Source of the DNA: Oscillospiraceae bacterium
Lineage (GTDB): Bacteria; Bacillota; Clostridia; Oscillospirales; Acutalibacteraceae
Assembly (NCBI GenBank): GCA_029219165.1
Contig: JAQXSW010000021.1
Span: forward strand, 1 to 64,000
Direction: 5' to 3'
DNA: 64,000 bases
Shown here piece by piece: positions 18,353 through 26,221 of this stretch. The notes below the pieces were generated by a model, which did no database searches, was not told the DNA's origin, and saw only the letters and a list, made by a program, of their open reading frames with translations. The translations under genes and the position numbers were made by a program. Numbering within the stretch: position 1 is the first letter of the stretch; every line of letters begins with the position of its first letter.

Positions 18353-19573
18353 TTATTCACTAGCCTTTTTTGAATACTTAAGAACATAAATTACACGCAT
18401 AATTAAAGCATCCATTGGATCTACAGCGTGGTTTGTATGAGCAAGACGAGAGGCAAGTTCTGTAATACACTCTTTCTCAAGAACGAGTTTTACAGCTTCA
18501 CAGTCAAACTCTGATGTTCCCGTGCATAGAGCACCCATTCCCTTAATAAGAACAGCATTTCTGTTCTTAAGCGCCTTAGCAATTTTTGGAGCATCTGTTC
18601 TGTAACTTGTTTTGTTCCATTCAGCATTCTTAACATTGTGACCTGCAATTTGAGCAAAGTCGTCAAGATGAGGCTTAATATCTATGCCAAGTTTTGAAAG
18701 AGCAATAGCGTGTTTGTCAGCAAAATGACTTATGTAATTTACTTTTGATGACTTATAAATTTCACTGTGAATTAAAGAAGCTCTAGGAGCAATACCTTCT
18801 TTGGCAACGCCGGTTTCAAGATCACAAACAAAAGTATTTCCATCTGCTGTAGTAAGGATAAATTCGTCCCCTTCACGCTTGCTGCTACAAAGGTCAACAA
18901 AATCAAACTTCTTCTTATTTGCGCCAAGAGCATAGTCTTCAAAAATTGAAGCAAGCATATTTGCACCTATACGGCTCATTCCGGATACTTCCATACAAAT
19001 TTTACCAACTTCTTTTTTACATGTATCCTCTAAAACTTCAGCAACCTTAAAAGCCTCAGCCATATCTTTTCCAAGACAAATGGCACCATGATGCTTCATG
19101 ATAATTGCTCTGCTCTTTGGATAATTAATGTATGCAGCTTCAACGCCTTTGCGAAGAGTGTCTGTTGATGGCATTCCATATTCGGCAACCGGTACGACAG
19201 GGCCTAAAGTTGTGAGCATTCTATAAGGAACTTCAGGAATTCCCCTGCCGGATGTACTGAGTGCTGATGCATAAATTTGATGAGTATGAATTACAAAGTT
19301 TACTTCCGGACGAAGTCTGTATGCATCTGCATGAATACCCTTTTCACTTGAAGGTTTAATATCTCCCTCGTATTCACAGTCATCAATGTTCACTACTACT
19401 ATTTCTTCCGGGGTTAATGTTTCATAAGGTTTTCCGCTTGGAGTAATTACAAACTGAGTGTCAGAAATTCTTGCACTAACATTTCCCCATGTACGTGCAA
19501 TAAGTCCTTTTTCAACCAGTTTCTTTCCAGCTTCAACTACAAGTACTTTTGCTTCATTAATTTCGTAAGCCAT
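18353..19573 (-). CDS. Tandem class II aldolase/adducin-family protein
   Basis: About 406 residues, twice the family's usual 200-230. The first half is a canonical class II aldolase: TWGNVSARI, TPSGKPYE, SSEKGIHADAYR (catalytic Glu), Zn ligands in IHTHQIYASAL and KHHGAICLG. The second half (from about residue 215) repeats the order of segments (PRASLIHSEIYKSSKVNYISH, then IKGMGALCTG) but has lost the His-His pair before the Gly-Ala and the HTH spacing, so it looks catalytically dead. Class II aldolases cleave sugar phosphates such as fuculose-1-P. ATG at 19573 is preferred (GAGGTG, 8 bases). It follows the aminotransferase by 17 bases. Confidence 0.82.
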   Translation of the reverse strand: MAYEINEAKVLVVEAGKKLVEKGLIARTWGNVSARISDTQFVITPSGKPYETLTPEEIVVVNIDDCEYEGDIKPSSEKGIHADAYRLRPEVNFVIHTHQIYASALSTSGRGIPEVPYRMLTTLGPVVPVAEYGMPSTDTLRKGVEAAYINYPKSRAIIMKHHGAICLGKDMAEAFKVAEVLEDTCKKEVGKICMEVSGMSRIGANMLASIFEDYALGANKKKFDFVDLCSSKREGDEFILTTADGNTFVCDLETGVAKEGIAPRASLIHSEIYKSSKVNYISHFADKHAIALSKLGIDIKPHLDDFAQIAGHNVKNAEWNKTSYRTDAPKIAKALKNRNAVLIKGMGALCTGTSEFDCEAVKLVLEKECITELASRLAHTNHAVDPMDALIMRVIYVLKYSKKASE

Positions 19574-19590
19574 ATTCATTACACCTCAAA

Positions 19591-21084
19591 TTATTTCTTC
19601 TTTGAGAAATCAATCTTTTCACACTGAGCAAATACCTTGTCAAAACGAGCAATTGCATCGTCAATCATTTCCTCTGTATAAGCAGCTGAAGTATAAAGAC
19701 GAGAACCTGCAAGTGTTACAAGGCCTTCTGCCATGTATGCAGCACCCATATTCTGCATTTCTTTCTGTCTAACACCTGTTTCCTTAAGAATGCCAGGTAC
19801 CTGCCAAAGTTTGCCCCAGTCAATTGAGAACTGCATTGTACCAACTGTGTCAAGATGACATACAGAACCAACGTTAAATGCAACGAATGGAAGGTTATAT
19901 TTTTCAATTGACTTTTGAAGTCCCTTAGTAAGGCGGTCACCCATTTGACCGGCAACTTGGCAAGCGTTGCGCTTCTCAATTTCACAGATTGCCGTATAAC
20001 CGGCAACGCAAGAAATTGGAGTTGCAGCCATAGTTCCACCGCACATAGCCTTCTTGATCTTCTTACCGGAAGCGTCAAGACCGGCGCCAAGATGCTTCAT
20101 TACATCCTTGTGACCGCCGACACCGCCTGCGCCCGGATATCCACCGGCAATAACCTTACCGAAAATTGTAAGGTCTGGGTCTATGCCGTAATATCCTTGT
20201 GCTCCGGCTGTGCCAATACGGAAACCAGATACAACTTCATCGCAAATAAGAAGTGCGCCATACTTACGGCAGAGTGTTTCAACACCCTTTACAAATTCTT
20301 TTGTAAGTGGACGAGTAGCAGATTCAGGGCCAATTGGTTCAATAAATACGCCGGCTGTTCCGCCATTTCTTTCATTAGCCTTAAGTTTTCTTTCAAGATC
20401 TTCAAGGTCACCTGGGAAGAATTCCTGTGTGTGCTTAAATACAAACATAGGTACGCCCTTTGACTGAAGATTTTTTGTACCAGGTACACGCATACCCCAA
20501 GCAAGCTGGTCTGACCAACCGTGGTAAGCACCACCCATTTTAAGGATGTTCTTCTTACCTGTTGCAAGACGGGCAACACGAACAGCACACATACAAGCTT
20601 CTGTACCTGAACCAAGCATACGGAACATTTCTACAGAAGGTACGCATTCTGAAATTTTCTTAGCAAGCTTATATTCATACTCATGGAAAAGACCTGTAGA
20701 TGGTCCACATGTGTTAAGAAGATCAATAACTGCTTCACGAACAACCGGGTCATTTGATCCAAGAATTGTTGGACCGCCGGCCTGAAGGAAGTCATAGTAT
20801 TTATTTCCATCAATATCATAAAGATAAGCGCCCTCAGCCTTTGTCATTACAATTGGAAATGGGTGGTTGAAAGCAAGGTTGTGCTGTACACCACCCGGAA
20901 TTACATCACTGGCCTCTTTAATCATTTTCTTTGAAGTTGCGCACTTCTTTTCAAAGTATTCATTCTCATAATTTGCCAATGCTTCTCTACTGATTGAATA
21001 AATTGGCTTCTTAATAAGTGCATCAAGTTCTGCGTTGATGGCAACCGCATCCGGGTATTCCGAAATTGCAAATCTTGTATCCAT
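19591..21084 (-). CDS. Class III aminotransferase, glutamate-semialdehyde aminomutase-like
   Basis: A 497-residue PLP enzyme. It has GGVQHNLAFNHPFPIVM, the GSGTEACMCAVRVAR cofactor-phosphate region, GAYHGW, the PLP-pyridine Asp in LICDEVVSGFR (about 282) and the Schiff-base Lys in TIFGKVIAGGYPGA (about 310). Sequence style is GSA-aminomutase-like, but a haem pathway is absent and the extra 60 N-terminal residues are unusual. It heads the leftward operon with aldolase, TetR and kinase, so it probably aminates or deaminates a sugar-derived aldehyde or ketone. Substrate unknown. Confidence 0.82.
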   Translation of the reverse strand: MDTRFAISEYPDAVAINAELDALIKKPIYSISREALANYENEYFEKKCATSKKMIKEASDVIPGGVQHNLAFNHPFPIVMTKAEGAYLYDIDGNKYYDFLQAGGPTILGSNDPVVREAVIDLLNTCGPSTGLFHEYEYKLAKKISECVPSVEMFRMLGSGTEACMCAVRVARLATGKKNILKMGGAYHGWSDQLAWGMRVPGTKNLQSKGVPMFVFKHTQEFFPGDLEDLERKLKANERNGGTAGVFIEPIGPESATRPLTKEFVKGVETLCRKYGALLICDEVVSGFRIGTAGAQGYYGIDPDLTIFGKVIAGGYPGAGGVGGHKDVMKHLGAGLDASGKKIKKAMCGGTMAATPISCVAGYTAICEIEKRNACQVAGQMGDRLTKGLQKSIEKYNLPFVAFNVGSVCHLDTVGTMQFSIDWGKLWQVPGILKETGVRQKEMQNMGAAYMAEGLVTLAGSRLYTSAAYTEEMIDDAIARFDKVFAQCEKIDFSKKK

Positions 21085-21118
21085 TTTTTACCTCCAAAAC
21101 AATAATTATTTACTAGGG

Positions 21119-21136
21119 TGTGAGCAGCTGCTCACA
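21119..21136. promoter_or_regulatory. Perfect 18-bp palindromic operator
   Basis: TGTGAGCAG followed directly by its reverse complement CTGCTCACA. It lies 14 bases downstream of the leftward -10, at the expected transcription start region, in the intergenic space between the two divergent operons. Such short palindromes are typical TetR-family operators, and a TetR gene is in the operon. Confidence 0.72.
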
Positions 21137-21150
21137 AATTTTACAAATAA

Positions 21151-21178
21151 AGTATATCATTAAATTAGTATTTTGCAA
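21151..21178 (-). promoter_or_regulatory. Promoter of the leftward aminotransferase-aldolase operon
   Basis: TTGCAA (21173-21178), 16-base spacer and TATACT (21151-21156) on the minus strand, followed at once by the palindromic operator. Confidence 0.6.
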
Positions 21179-21291
21179 ATAAATATTTTAATAAAGCAAA
21201 CTTATTCTAAAATTTATCCCTTATGCACAAATTAAATCAACAAATTTTTACATTACAAAACGTTATTTGTTCGTCTTTTTGACCGACATTA

Positions 21292-21300
21292 TGATATAAT
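21292..21300 (+). promoter_or_regulatory. Extended -10 promoter of the rightward SCP2/transketolase operon
   Basis: TGATATAAT gives an extended -10 (TGN plus TATAAT at 21295-21300), about 36 bases before the TTG start at 21337. No good -35 is visible at 16-18 bases upstream. Confidence 0.55.
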
Positions 21301-21336
21301 CTAATGTGTATTTTATTCTATAAGGAGGAATATTAA

Positions 21337-22101
21337 TTGAAAGAACCAAAGGCTATGGCATATGTAAATATGTATGGTGTTCTTGCAACTCTTGAAAACC
21401 TTTGTGAAATAGATGATGTTGCTAAAAAGATTTGTAAAAAAATCAAAAAACCTGTCTCACTTTGTTTTGAAGTAAAAGACGGTCCTTGCTGCACTTTTAA
21501 TTTCTCTAAAGACGGTTGCAAAATGACAGAAGGAGACTACGGATGCACCTGCAAAATGACATTTGCATCCCCTGAAAAATTCAATGCATTAATTGACGAT
21601 GGAAAACCGGGAATCCCAACAAAAGGTGCAGTTCAAACTCTCGCCTTCCTTCTCGGTCCATTTACAAAACTCACAAACAGACTTACAGAGCTCCTAATGC
21701 CTTCAGAGAAAAACCTTAAAAACAGGCAGTTCTTTGAAGAATCAACAATCCTTACATTCTACACAATAGGTGGCGCTATCTGCGCACTTGCCAACAATGA
21801 CAGCATTTCAAAGCACTCTGCTTTTTATACTGTTGACGGTGACGTTCAAATGGGTATTACAGATGTTTGCTACGCAACAATACATGTTGAAAATCACATA
21901 TTCAGCCTTGTAAAGGATAAGCCTGTAAAGCCAAGAGCAATTATGGAATTTAAAACAATTGACCTTGCAAACGGACTTTTCAACGGCACCGCATCAACAA
22001 TGGCTGAACTCTGTGCCGGAAACATTTATATGGCAGGTATGATCTCAATGGTTGACAACATTAACCGTATTTTAGATAGAGTAGCTGCTTACCTCGGCTA
22101 A
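21337..22101 (+). CDS. SCP2-like (sterol-carrier-like) protein A
   Basis: A 254-residue protein starting at TTG 21337, with AAGGAGGAA ideally spaced upstream. I see two SCP2-like segments: CTFNFSKDGCKM with MTFASPEKFNALIDDGKPG in the N-terminal half, and AIMEFKTIDLANGLFNGTAS with LCAGNIYMAGMISMV in the C-terminal half. The pattern of hydrophobic strands, a short 'F-x-G' turn and a Gly-rich end is that of sterol-carrier-protein-2 folds, which bind lipids or serve as accessory domains. No signal peptide. The gene is first in the rightward operon; a distant relative (25364-26155) closes it. Confidence 0.6.
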   Translation: MKEPKAMAYVNMYGVLATLENLCEIDDVAKKICKKIKKPVSLCFEVKDGPCCTFNFSKDGCKMTEGDYGCTCKMTFASPEKFNALIDDGKPGIPTKGAVQTLAFLLGPFTKLTNRLTELLMPSEKNLKNRQFFEESTILTFYTIGGAICALANNDSISKHSAFYTVDGDVQMGITDVCYATIHVENHIFSLVKDKPVKPRAIMEFKTIDLANGLFNGTASTMAELCAGNIYMAGMISMVDNINRILDRVAAYLG

Positions 22102-22124
22102 ACATATTTTTCGGAGGATTAAAA

Positions 22125-23399
22125 ATGAGTAAATTTCCTGAATATACACATGAAAAAAGTGCCGAGTGGTTTTCTCGTGCACTTAACGCCATTCCATCAG
22201 GCGTATATGGCCACCTTGGACCATCAGAAGGACTTTTTCTTCCAATAACAAAGTGGCCTCTTATGTCACAAAGGGCAAAGGGTACATATTTTTGGGACGT
22301 AGATGGAAACAAATACTTAGATCTTATGTGTGCCTACGGCCCAAATGTTCTTGGTTACTGTGACGACGAAGTTGACGCAGCTGCTATAGAACAACTTAAA
22401 ATAGGAAACTGCACAACATCACCTTCATATAAAATGGTTGAGTGTGCAGAACTCCTTAAGGACACTGTGGCATCAGCTGACTGGGCATTCTTTATGAAAA
22501 ACGGATCAGATGCAACAACATTCAGCGTTATGTGTGCTCGTGCTCATACCGGAAAGAAAAAGATAATGTTCTTCAAAGGATATTATCACGGAGACTTCCA
22601 GTGGGCGCAGAAAATTGACTACCCGGGTGTACTTCCCGAAGAAGTTGAAAACAATATTGTAGTGCCATGGTTTGACCTTGAAGCAATGCAAGAAGCTTAT
22701 GATGCTTGCGGTGGAGATGTTGCCGGTCTTATTGCTCAACCATATGACCATGGAAATTTCAATGACAACGTTTGTGCTACAAAGGAACAGTGGGCAGCAG
22801 TCAGAAAATTCTGTGATGACCACGGAATGGTTCTTATTTTTGACGACGTTCGCACAGGTTTCCGCCTTGACCTTGCAGGTTCTGACCACTACTACGGAAT
22901 TAAAGCAGACCTCATCTGCTTCTGTAAAGCTCTTGCAAACGGATATAACATGTCTTCTGTTTGCGGTGGGGAACACATGAAAGCTACCGCTTCGTCAGTT
23001 GTTTACACAGGTTCATATTGGATGAGTGCTGAACCATTTGCCGCTTGTCTTGCTTGTATTCCAAAAATGAAACGCCTTGACACCCCTACCCTCTTTAGGG
23101 AAATGGGTCTTAAAATTACAAACGGTTTCAAAGCAGCCGCAGCTGAACACGGATTCAATCTTGTTGTTTCAGGTGAACCTGCCCTCTTCTATCTTCGTAT
23201 TGCAGATGATGACAGTTTAATGCTTCATCAGGAATGGATCGCTGAGTGCGTTTCAAGAGGACTCTTCTTGGCATCTCACCACAACCATTTCGTAAATGCT
23301 GCAATTACAGATGAAGACATAAAACTTGCAATAGACATTGCTGAGGATGCATTTGGTGTAGTTGCCAAGAGACATCCTGAAATTGAATATCTCAAATAA
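22125..23399 (+). CDS. Class III aminotransferase, GSA-aminomutase-like, second copy
   Basis: A 424-residue PLP enzyme distinct from the one at 19591-21084. Motifs: GTYFWDVDGNKYLDLM, MKNGSDATTFSVMCAR (cofactor-phosphate), GYYHGDFQW, Asp in LIFDDVRTGFRLD (about 240) and the Schiff-base Lys in LICFCKALANGY (about 268). The usual Glu-Pro in the central strand is replaced by AQPYDHG. CGGAGG lies 9 bases before the ATG. It lies 23 bases after the SCP2-like gene and 41 before the transketolase, so its product or substrate likely passes through a two-carbon transfer step. Confidence 0.85.
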   Translation: MSKFPEYTHEKSAEWFSRALNAIPSGVYGHLGPSEGLFLPITKWPLMSQRAKGTYFWDVDGNKYLDLMCAYGPNVLGYCDDEVDAAAIEQLKIGNCTTSPSYKMVECAELLKDTVASADWAFFMKNGSDATTFSVMCARAHTGKKKIMFFKGYYHGDFQWAQKIDYPGVLPEEVENNIVVPWFDLEAMQEAYDACGGDVAGLIAQPYDHGNFNDNVCATKEQWAAVRKFCDDHGMVLIFDDVRTGFRLDLAGSDHYYGIKADLICFCKALANGYNMSSVCGGEHMKATASSVVYTGSYWMSAEPFAACLACIPKMKRLDTPTLFREMGLKITNGFKAAAAEHGFNLVVSGEPALFYLRIADDDSLMLHQEWIAECVSRGLFLASHHNHFVNAAITDEDIKLAIDIAEDAFGVVAKRHPEIEYLK

Positions 23400-23440
23400 A
23401 GACAAAAAAAAATTAATCAATTATAAAGGAGGAATTATTC

Positions 23441-24334
23441 ATGCCAGCGAATTACAGCGCTTTTGACAAAGCCGAATGGTTAAGACTTGAAAAAAAGGCT
23501 GACGAACTTCGCCGTCTTACGCTCCAAACCTCAATTTGGGGTGGTTCAGGACACTTGGGCGGATCTCTCAGTTGTATGGATGCCATGACCATTCTGTATC
23601 ATCGTTTCATGAACTATGACCCAAAAAATCCAAACCTTGAAACAAGAGATCGTTTCATTCTTTCAAAAGGACACTGTGCAGTTGGTTACGCACCGGTTCT
23701 ATGTGATGCAGGCTTCTTCCCTGTTGATGAACTTAAAATCTTCAACTTAACAGGTGCAAAGGTCGGCATGCATCTTGACTGTAACAAGGTAAAAGGGGCT
23801 GACTGTTCAACAGGTTCTCTTGGTCACGGACTTTCCCTTGCAGTTGGCTTTGCTCTTGCAGGAAGACTTAAGAATCAGGACTACATGTGCTACTGTCTTA
23901 CAGGTGACGGAGAACTCAATGAAGGATCAAACTGGGAAGCAGCAATGAGTGCAGCTCAGTTCAAACTTTCAAACATTGTTGTACTTGCCGACAACAACAA
24001 ATGTATGATTGACGGACGTGTTGACGACGAAATGAAAGTTGAACCTCTTGATGAAAAATTTGAAGCTTTCGGTTTTGAAACAATTCGTGTAGATGGACAT
24101 AACATGAAAGAACTCAATGATGCAATTGAGAAAGCCATTGATAACCATAAAAATGGTGGAACAAAGCCGTATGCAATCATAATGGATACGTTCAAAGGTG
24201 CCGGTGTTGATTTCATGCAAGACAACTACTTATGGCACTACGGATCACTTGACGACGCTAAGTCAAAATCTGCTTACGAAAGTCTTGACAGATACTACAA
24301 AGAAAGATGCGCTCGCGCAGAAAGGGAGGGTTAA
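23441..24334 (+). CDS. Transketolase, N-terminal (TPP-binding) subunit
   Basis: A 297-residue split-transketolase subunit. GSGHLGG (His at about 38), SKGHCAVGYAP, and the thiamin diphosphate motif GDGELNEGSNWEA ... ADNN (155-186) are all present, as are STGSLGHGLSLAVG residues of the active site. AAAGGAGG precedes the ATG. It pairs with the next gene to form a working heterodimer. Split transketolases are common in Clostridia, both for the pentose pathway and for dedicated catabolic routes. The location between two unusual genes favours a dedicated role. Confidence 0.92.
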   Translation: MPANYSAFDKAEWLRLEKKADELRRLTLQTSIWGGSGHLGGSLSCMDAMTILYHRFMNYDPKNPNLETRDRFILSKGHCAVGYAPVLCDAGFFPVDELKIFNLTGAKVGMHLDCNKVKGADCSTGSLGHGLSLAVGFALAGRLKNQDYMCYCLTGDGELNEGSNWEAAMSAAQFKLSNIVVLADNNKCMIDGRVDDEMKVEPLDEKFEAFGFETIRVDGHNMKELNDAIEKAIDNHKNGGTKPYAIIMDTFKGAGVDFMQDNYLWHYGSLDDAKSKSAYESLDRYYKERCARAEREG

Positions 24335-24336
24335 TC

Positions 24337-25347
24337 ATGGCAGGTATGACTTATACAATGACAGATACAACTAAACTGTCAACTGCAGAGTGCTATGGAC
24401 TTGCCCTCTGCGAACTCGGCAAGGAGCACCAAGACGTTGTTGCTCTTACAGCCGATCTTGCTAAATCCACAAAAATTGGTATGTTTGGAAACGAATTCCC
24501 AGACAGATTCTTCAATGTTGGTATTGCAGAGCAAAATCTCTTCGGTGTTGCTGCCGGTCTTGCAAAAAATGGATTCGTTCCATTCGCTTCCACATTCTCA
24601 ATTTTTGTTGCCGCTCGTTCACTTGACCAAATTCATACAGATATCTGTTACCAGAACGTACCGGTAAAAATCATCGGTACTCACGCCGGTACATCATTTG
24701 GTCAAGCCGGATCAACTCACCACTCACTCATTGACATGGCGTGCATGCGCACACTCCCTCACATGAGTGTTATTTGTCCATGTGACGGTGCAGAAACATA
24801 TAACGCAGTTAAAGCTGCATATGATATTCCGGGTCCTGTTTATATCCGTATTAATCGCGGATTTGACCAGGTTATTTATAAGAGTCCTGCTGAAAATCAT
24901 TTTGAATTCGGTAAAGCAACAGTTATGAACGAAGGAAATGACATTACTGTTATTGCTTGTGGTTCATGTGTATTTGAAGCAATGCAGGCTGCTCGTATGG
25001 CAAAGACAGACGCCGGAGTTAACGTTCGCGTACTTAACATGCACACAATTAAGCCAATTGATGAAGAAGCTATTCTAAAGGCTGCAAGAGAAACTAAAAA
25101 TATCATTACTGTAGAAGATCACGAGGTTATGGGCGGACTTGGTTCTGCGGTTGCCGAAGTGGTTGCAAGAGCAGGGGTTGCATGCAACTTTAAAATGCTT
25201 GGACATGTAGATGCATTCTCAACAATCGGTCTTCAAGAAGATCTTCTTGCTATAGCAGGTATTGATGCCAACGGAATTGAAAAGAATATAGGTGAAATGC
25301 TTAAAATTAACCTTGACCCTGATTCCGCTTGGGAAGACGAATATTAA
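24337..25347 (+). CDS. Transketolase, C-terminal subunit
   Basis: A 336-residue partner of the preceding subunit, starting 2 bases after its stop with GGGAGG upstream. It holds the pyrimidine-binding domain (catalytic Glu in FNVGIAEQNLFGVAAG; FASTFSIFVAARSLDQI; HAGTSFGQAGSTHHSLIDM) and the C-terminal domain (NITVEDHEVMGGLGSAVAEV appears as IITVEDHEVMGGLG). The complete active site is thus shared over two genes. Length and motif order are typical. Confidence 0.92.
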   Translation: MAGMTYTMTDTTKLSTAECYGLALCELGKEHQDVVALTADLAKSTKIGMFGNEFPDRFFNVGIAEQNLFGVAAGLAKNGFVPFASTFSIFVAARSLDQIHTDICYQNVPVKIIGTHAGTSFGQAGSTHHSLIDMACMRTLPHMSVICPCDGAETYNAVKAAYDIPGPVYIRINRGFDQVIYKSPAENHFEFGKATVMNEGNDITVIACGSCVFEAMQAARMAKTDAGVNVRVLNMHTIKPIDEEAILKAARETKNIITVEDHEVMGGLGSAVAEVVARAGVACNFKMLGHVDAFSTIGLQEDLLAIAGIDANGIEKNIGEMLKINLDPDSAWEDEY

Positions 25348-25363
25348 TAAGGAGGAGAAAAAC

Positions 25364-26155
25364 ATGAATAATGATGTAATTTATACTAACAAAATTTTCA
25401 TGAACGCTGCTCTTCCACTTATGAAGACTATTGCTCATGATGTACCTACTCTTCATATGCTATTTAGAGGGGTAAACGCTGTTTATCAGGTTTCAGTAAA
25501 GACCGAAAACAAACAAAAAGAAGCTGTTCACTTTATTGTTGAAAATGGTGAATGGGAAGTTTATCTTGGAGCCTATACAGGAAGCAAACAAATAGATTGT
25601 GAACTTGCTTTCTCCTCAATGGAAAAAATGAACGCTTTCATGAAAGGCGACATGGCAAAGCTCCCAAGAATTAAGATTAAGAATGTCGTAAACTTTGTAA
25701 AATTTATGGCAGTCCTTCTCAAGATGTCTTCACTTCTTAATCTAACAGAGCCACCGGAGGACGAAAAAACTGCACTTCTTCTTTGCAAGCTCTACTTCTA
25801 CCTCCTTTCAACAGGTATTTCAAATTTGAACAAAGCAGGCCATGAACAAGTTCATGAGTGGGCACTTGCCTCTCCTGACCGTTGTTATCAGTGGGCTGTT
25901 GAAGGACATCCTGAATGCACAGCTTATATGCGTGTTAAAGAAGGAAAAACAAAAGCAGGACGTGGTGAATATACCCGTTCAAAGCCATTCTTCTGCATGA
26001 AGTTTGACTGTGCTGAAAGTGCTCTCAAAATCCTTCTCCAAATTGGCGACATGTTTGAAATGACAGCAAATAAGCAGCTCATTATGGAAGGCGGACCTGA
26101 ATTTGGTGTTCAAATAGGCGACTTTATGATGACAGTTGGCGGATATGCAAAATAA
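25364..26155 (+). CDS. SCP2-like protein B
   Basis: A 263-residue protein that resembles the first gene of the operon in layout: a VHFIVENGEWEVYLG strand pair, CELAFSSMEKMNAFMKGD, then a helical middle and a second half with CMKFDCAESALKILLQIGD and MEGGPEFGVQIGDFMM. Sequence identity to protein A is low by eye, so kinship is inferred from pattern and length. AAGGAGGAG lies 9 bases before the ATG at 25364. It ends the rightward operon just before a strong terminator. Function unknown; a lipid- or substrate-binding accessory role is possible. Confidence 0.55.
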   Translation: MNNDVIYTNKIFMNAALPLMKTIAHDVPTLHMLFRGVNAVYQVSVKTENKQKEAVHFIVENGEWEVYLGAYTGSKQIDCELAFSSMEKMNAFMKGDMAKLPRIKIKNVVNFVKFMAVLLKMSSLLNLTEPPEDEKTALLLCKLYFYLLSTGISNLNKAGHEQVHEWALASPDRCYQWAVEGHPECTAYMRVKEGKTKAGRGEYTRSKPFFCMKFDCAESALKILLQIGDMFEMTANKQLIMEGGPEFGVQIGDFMMTVGGYAK

Positions 26156-26175
26156 AATCATTTGATATTCAAACA

Positions 26176-26207
26176 AAAAATCCGGTTTCATTTGAAACCG
26201 GATTTTT
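26176..26207. terminator. Bidirectional terminator
   Basis: A 15-bp perfect stem AAAAATCCGGTTTCA / TGAAACCGGATTTTT serves the converging SCP2/transketolase operon (+) and the thrH-peptidase operon (-). Confidence 0.9.
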
Positions 26208-26221
26208 ATATATTTAGTTAT

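Noticed and set aside
19591-23399. Two GSA-aminomutase-like genes as haem biosynthesis (hemL)
   Set aside because: No other hem gene is near, and both differ from HemL at the N-terminus or central strand; context is sugar enzymes.
15955-25347. Sulfo-transketolase or apiose pathway
   Set aside because: Characteristic isomerases, dehydrogenases and transporters of those routes are missing, while aminotransferases and SCP2-like proteins are extra.
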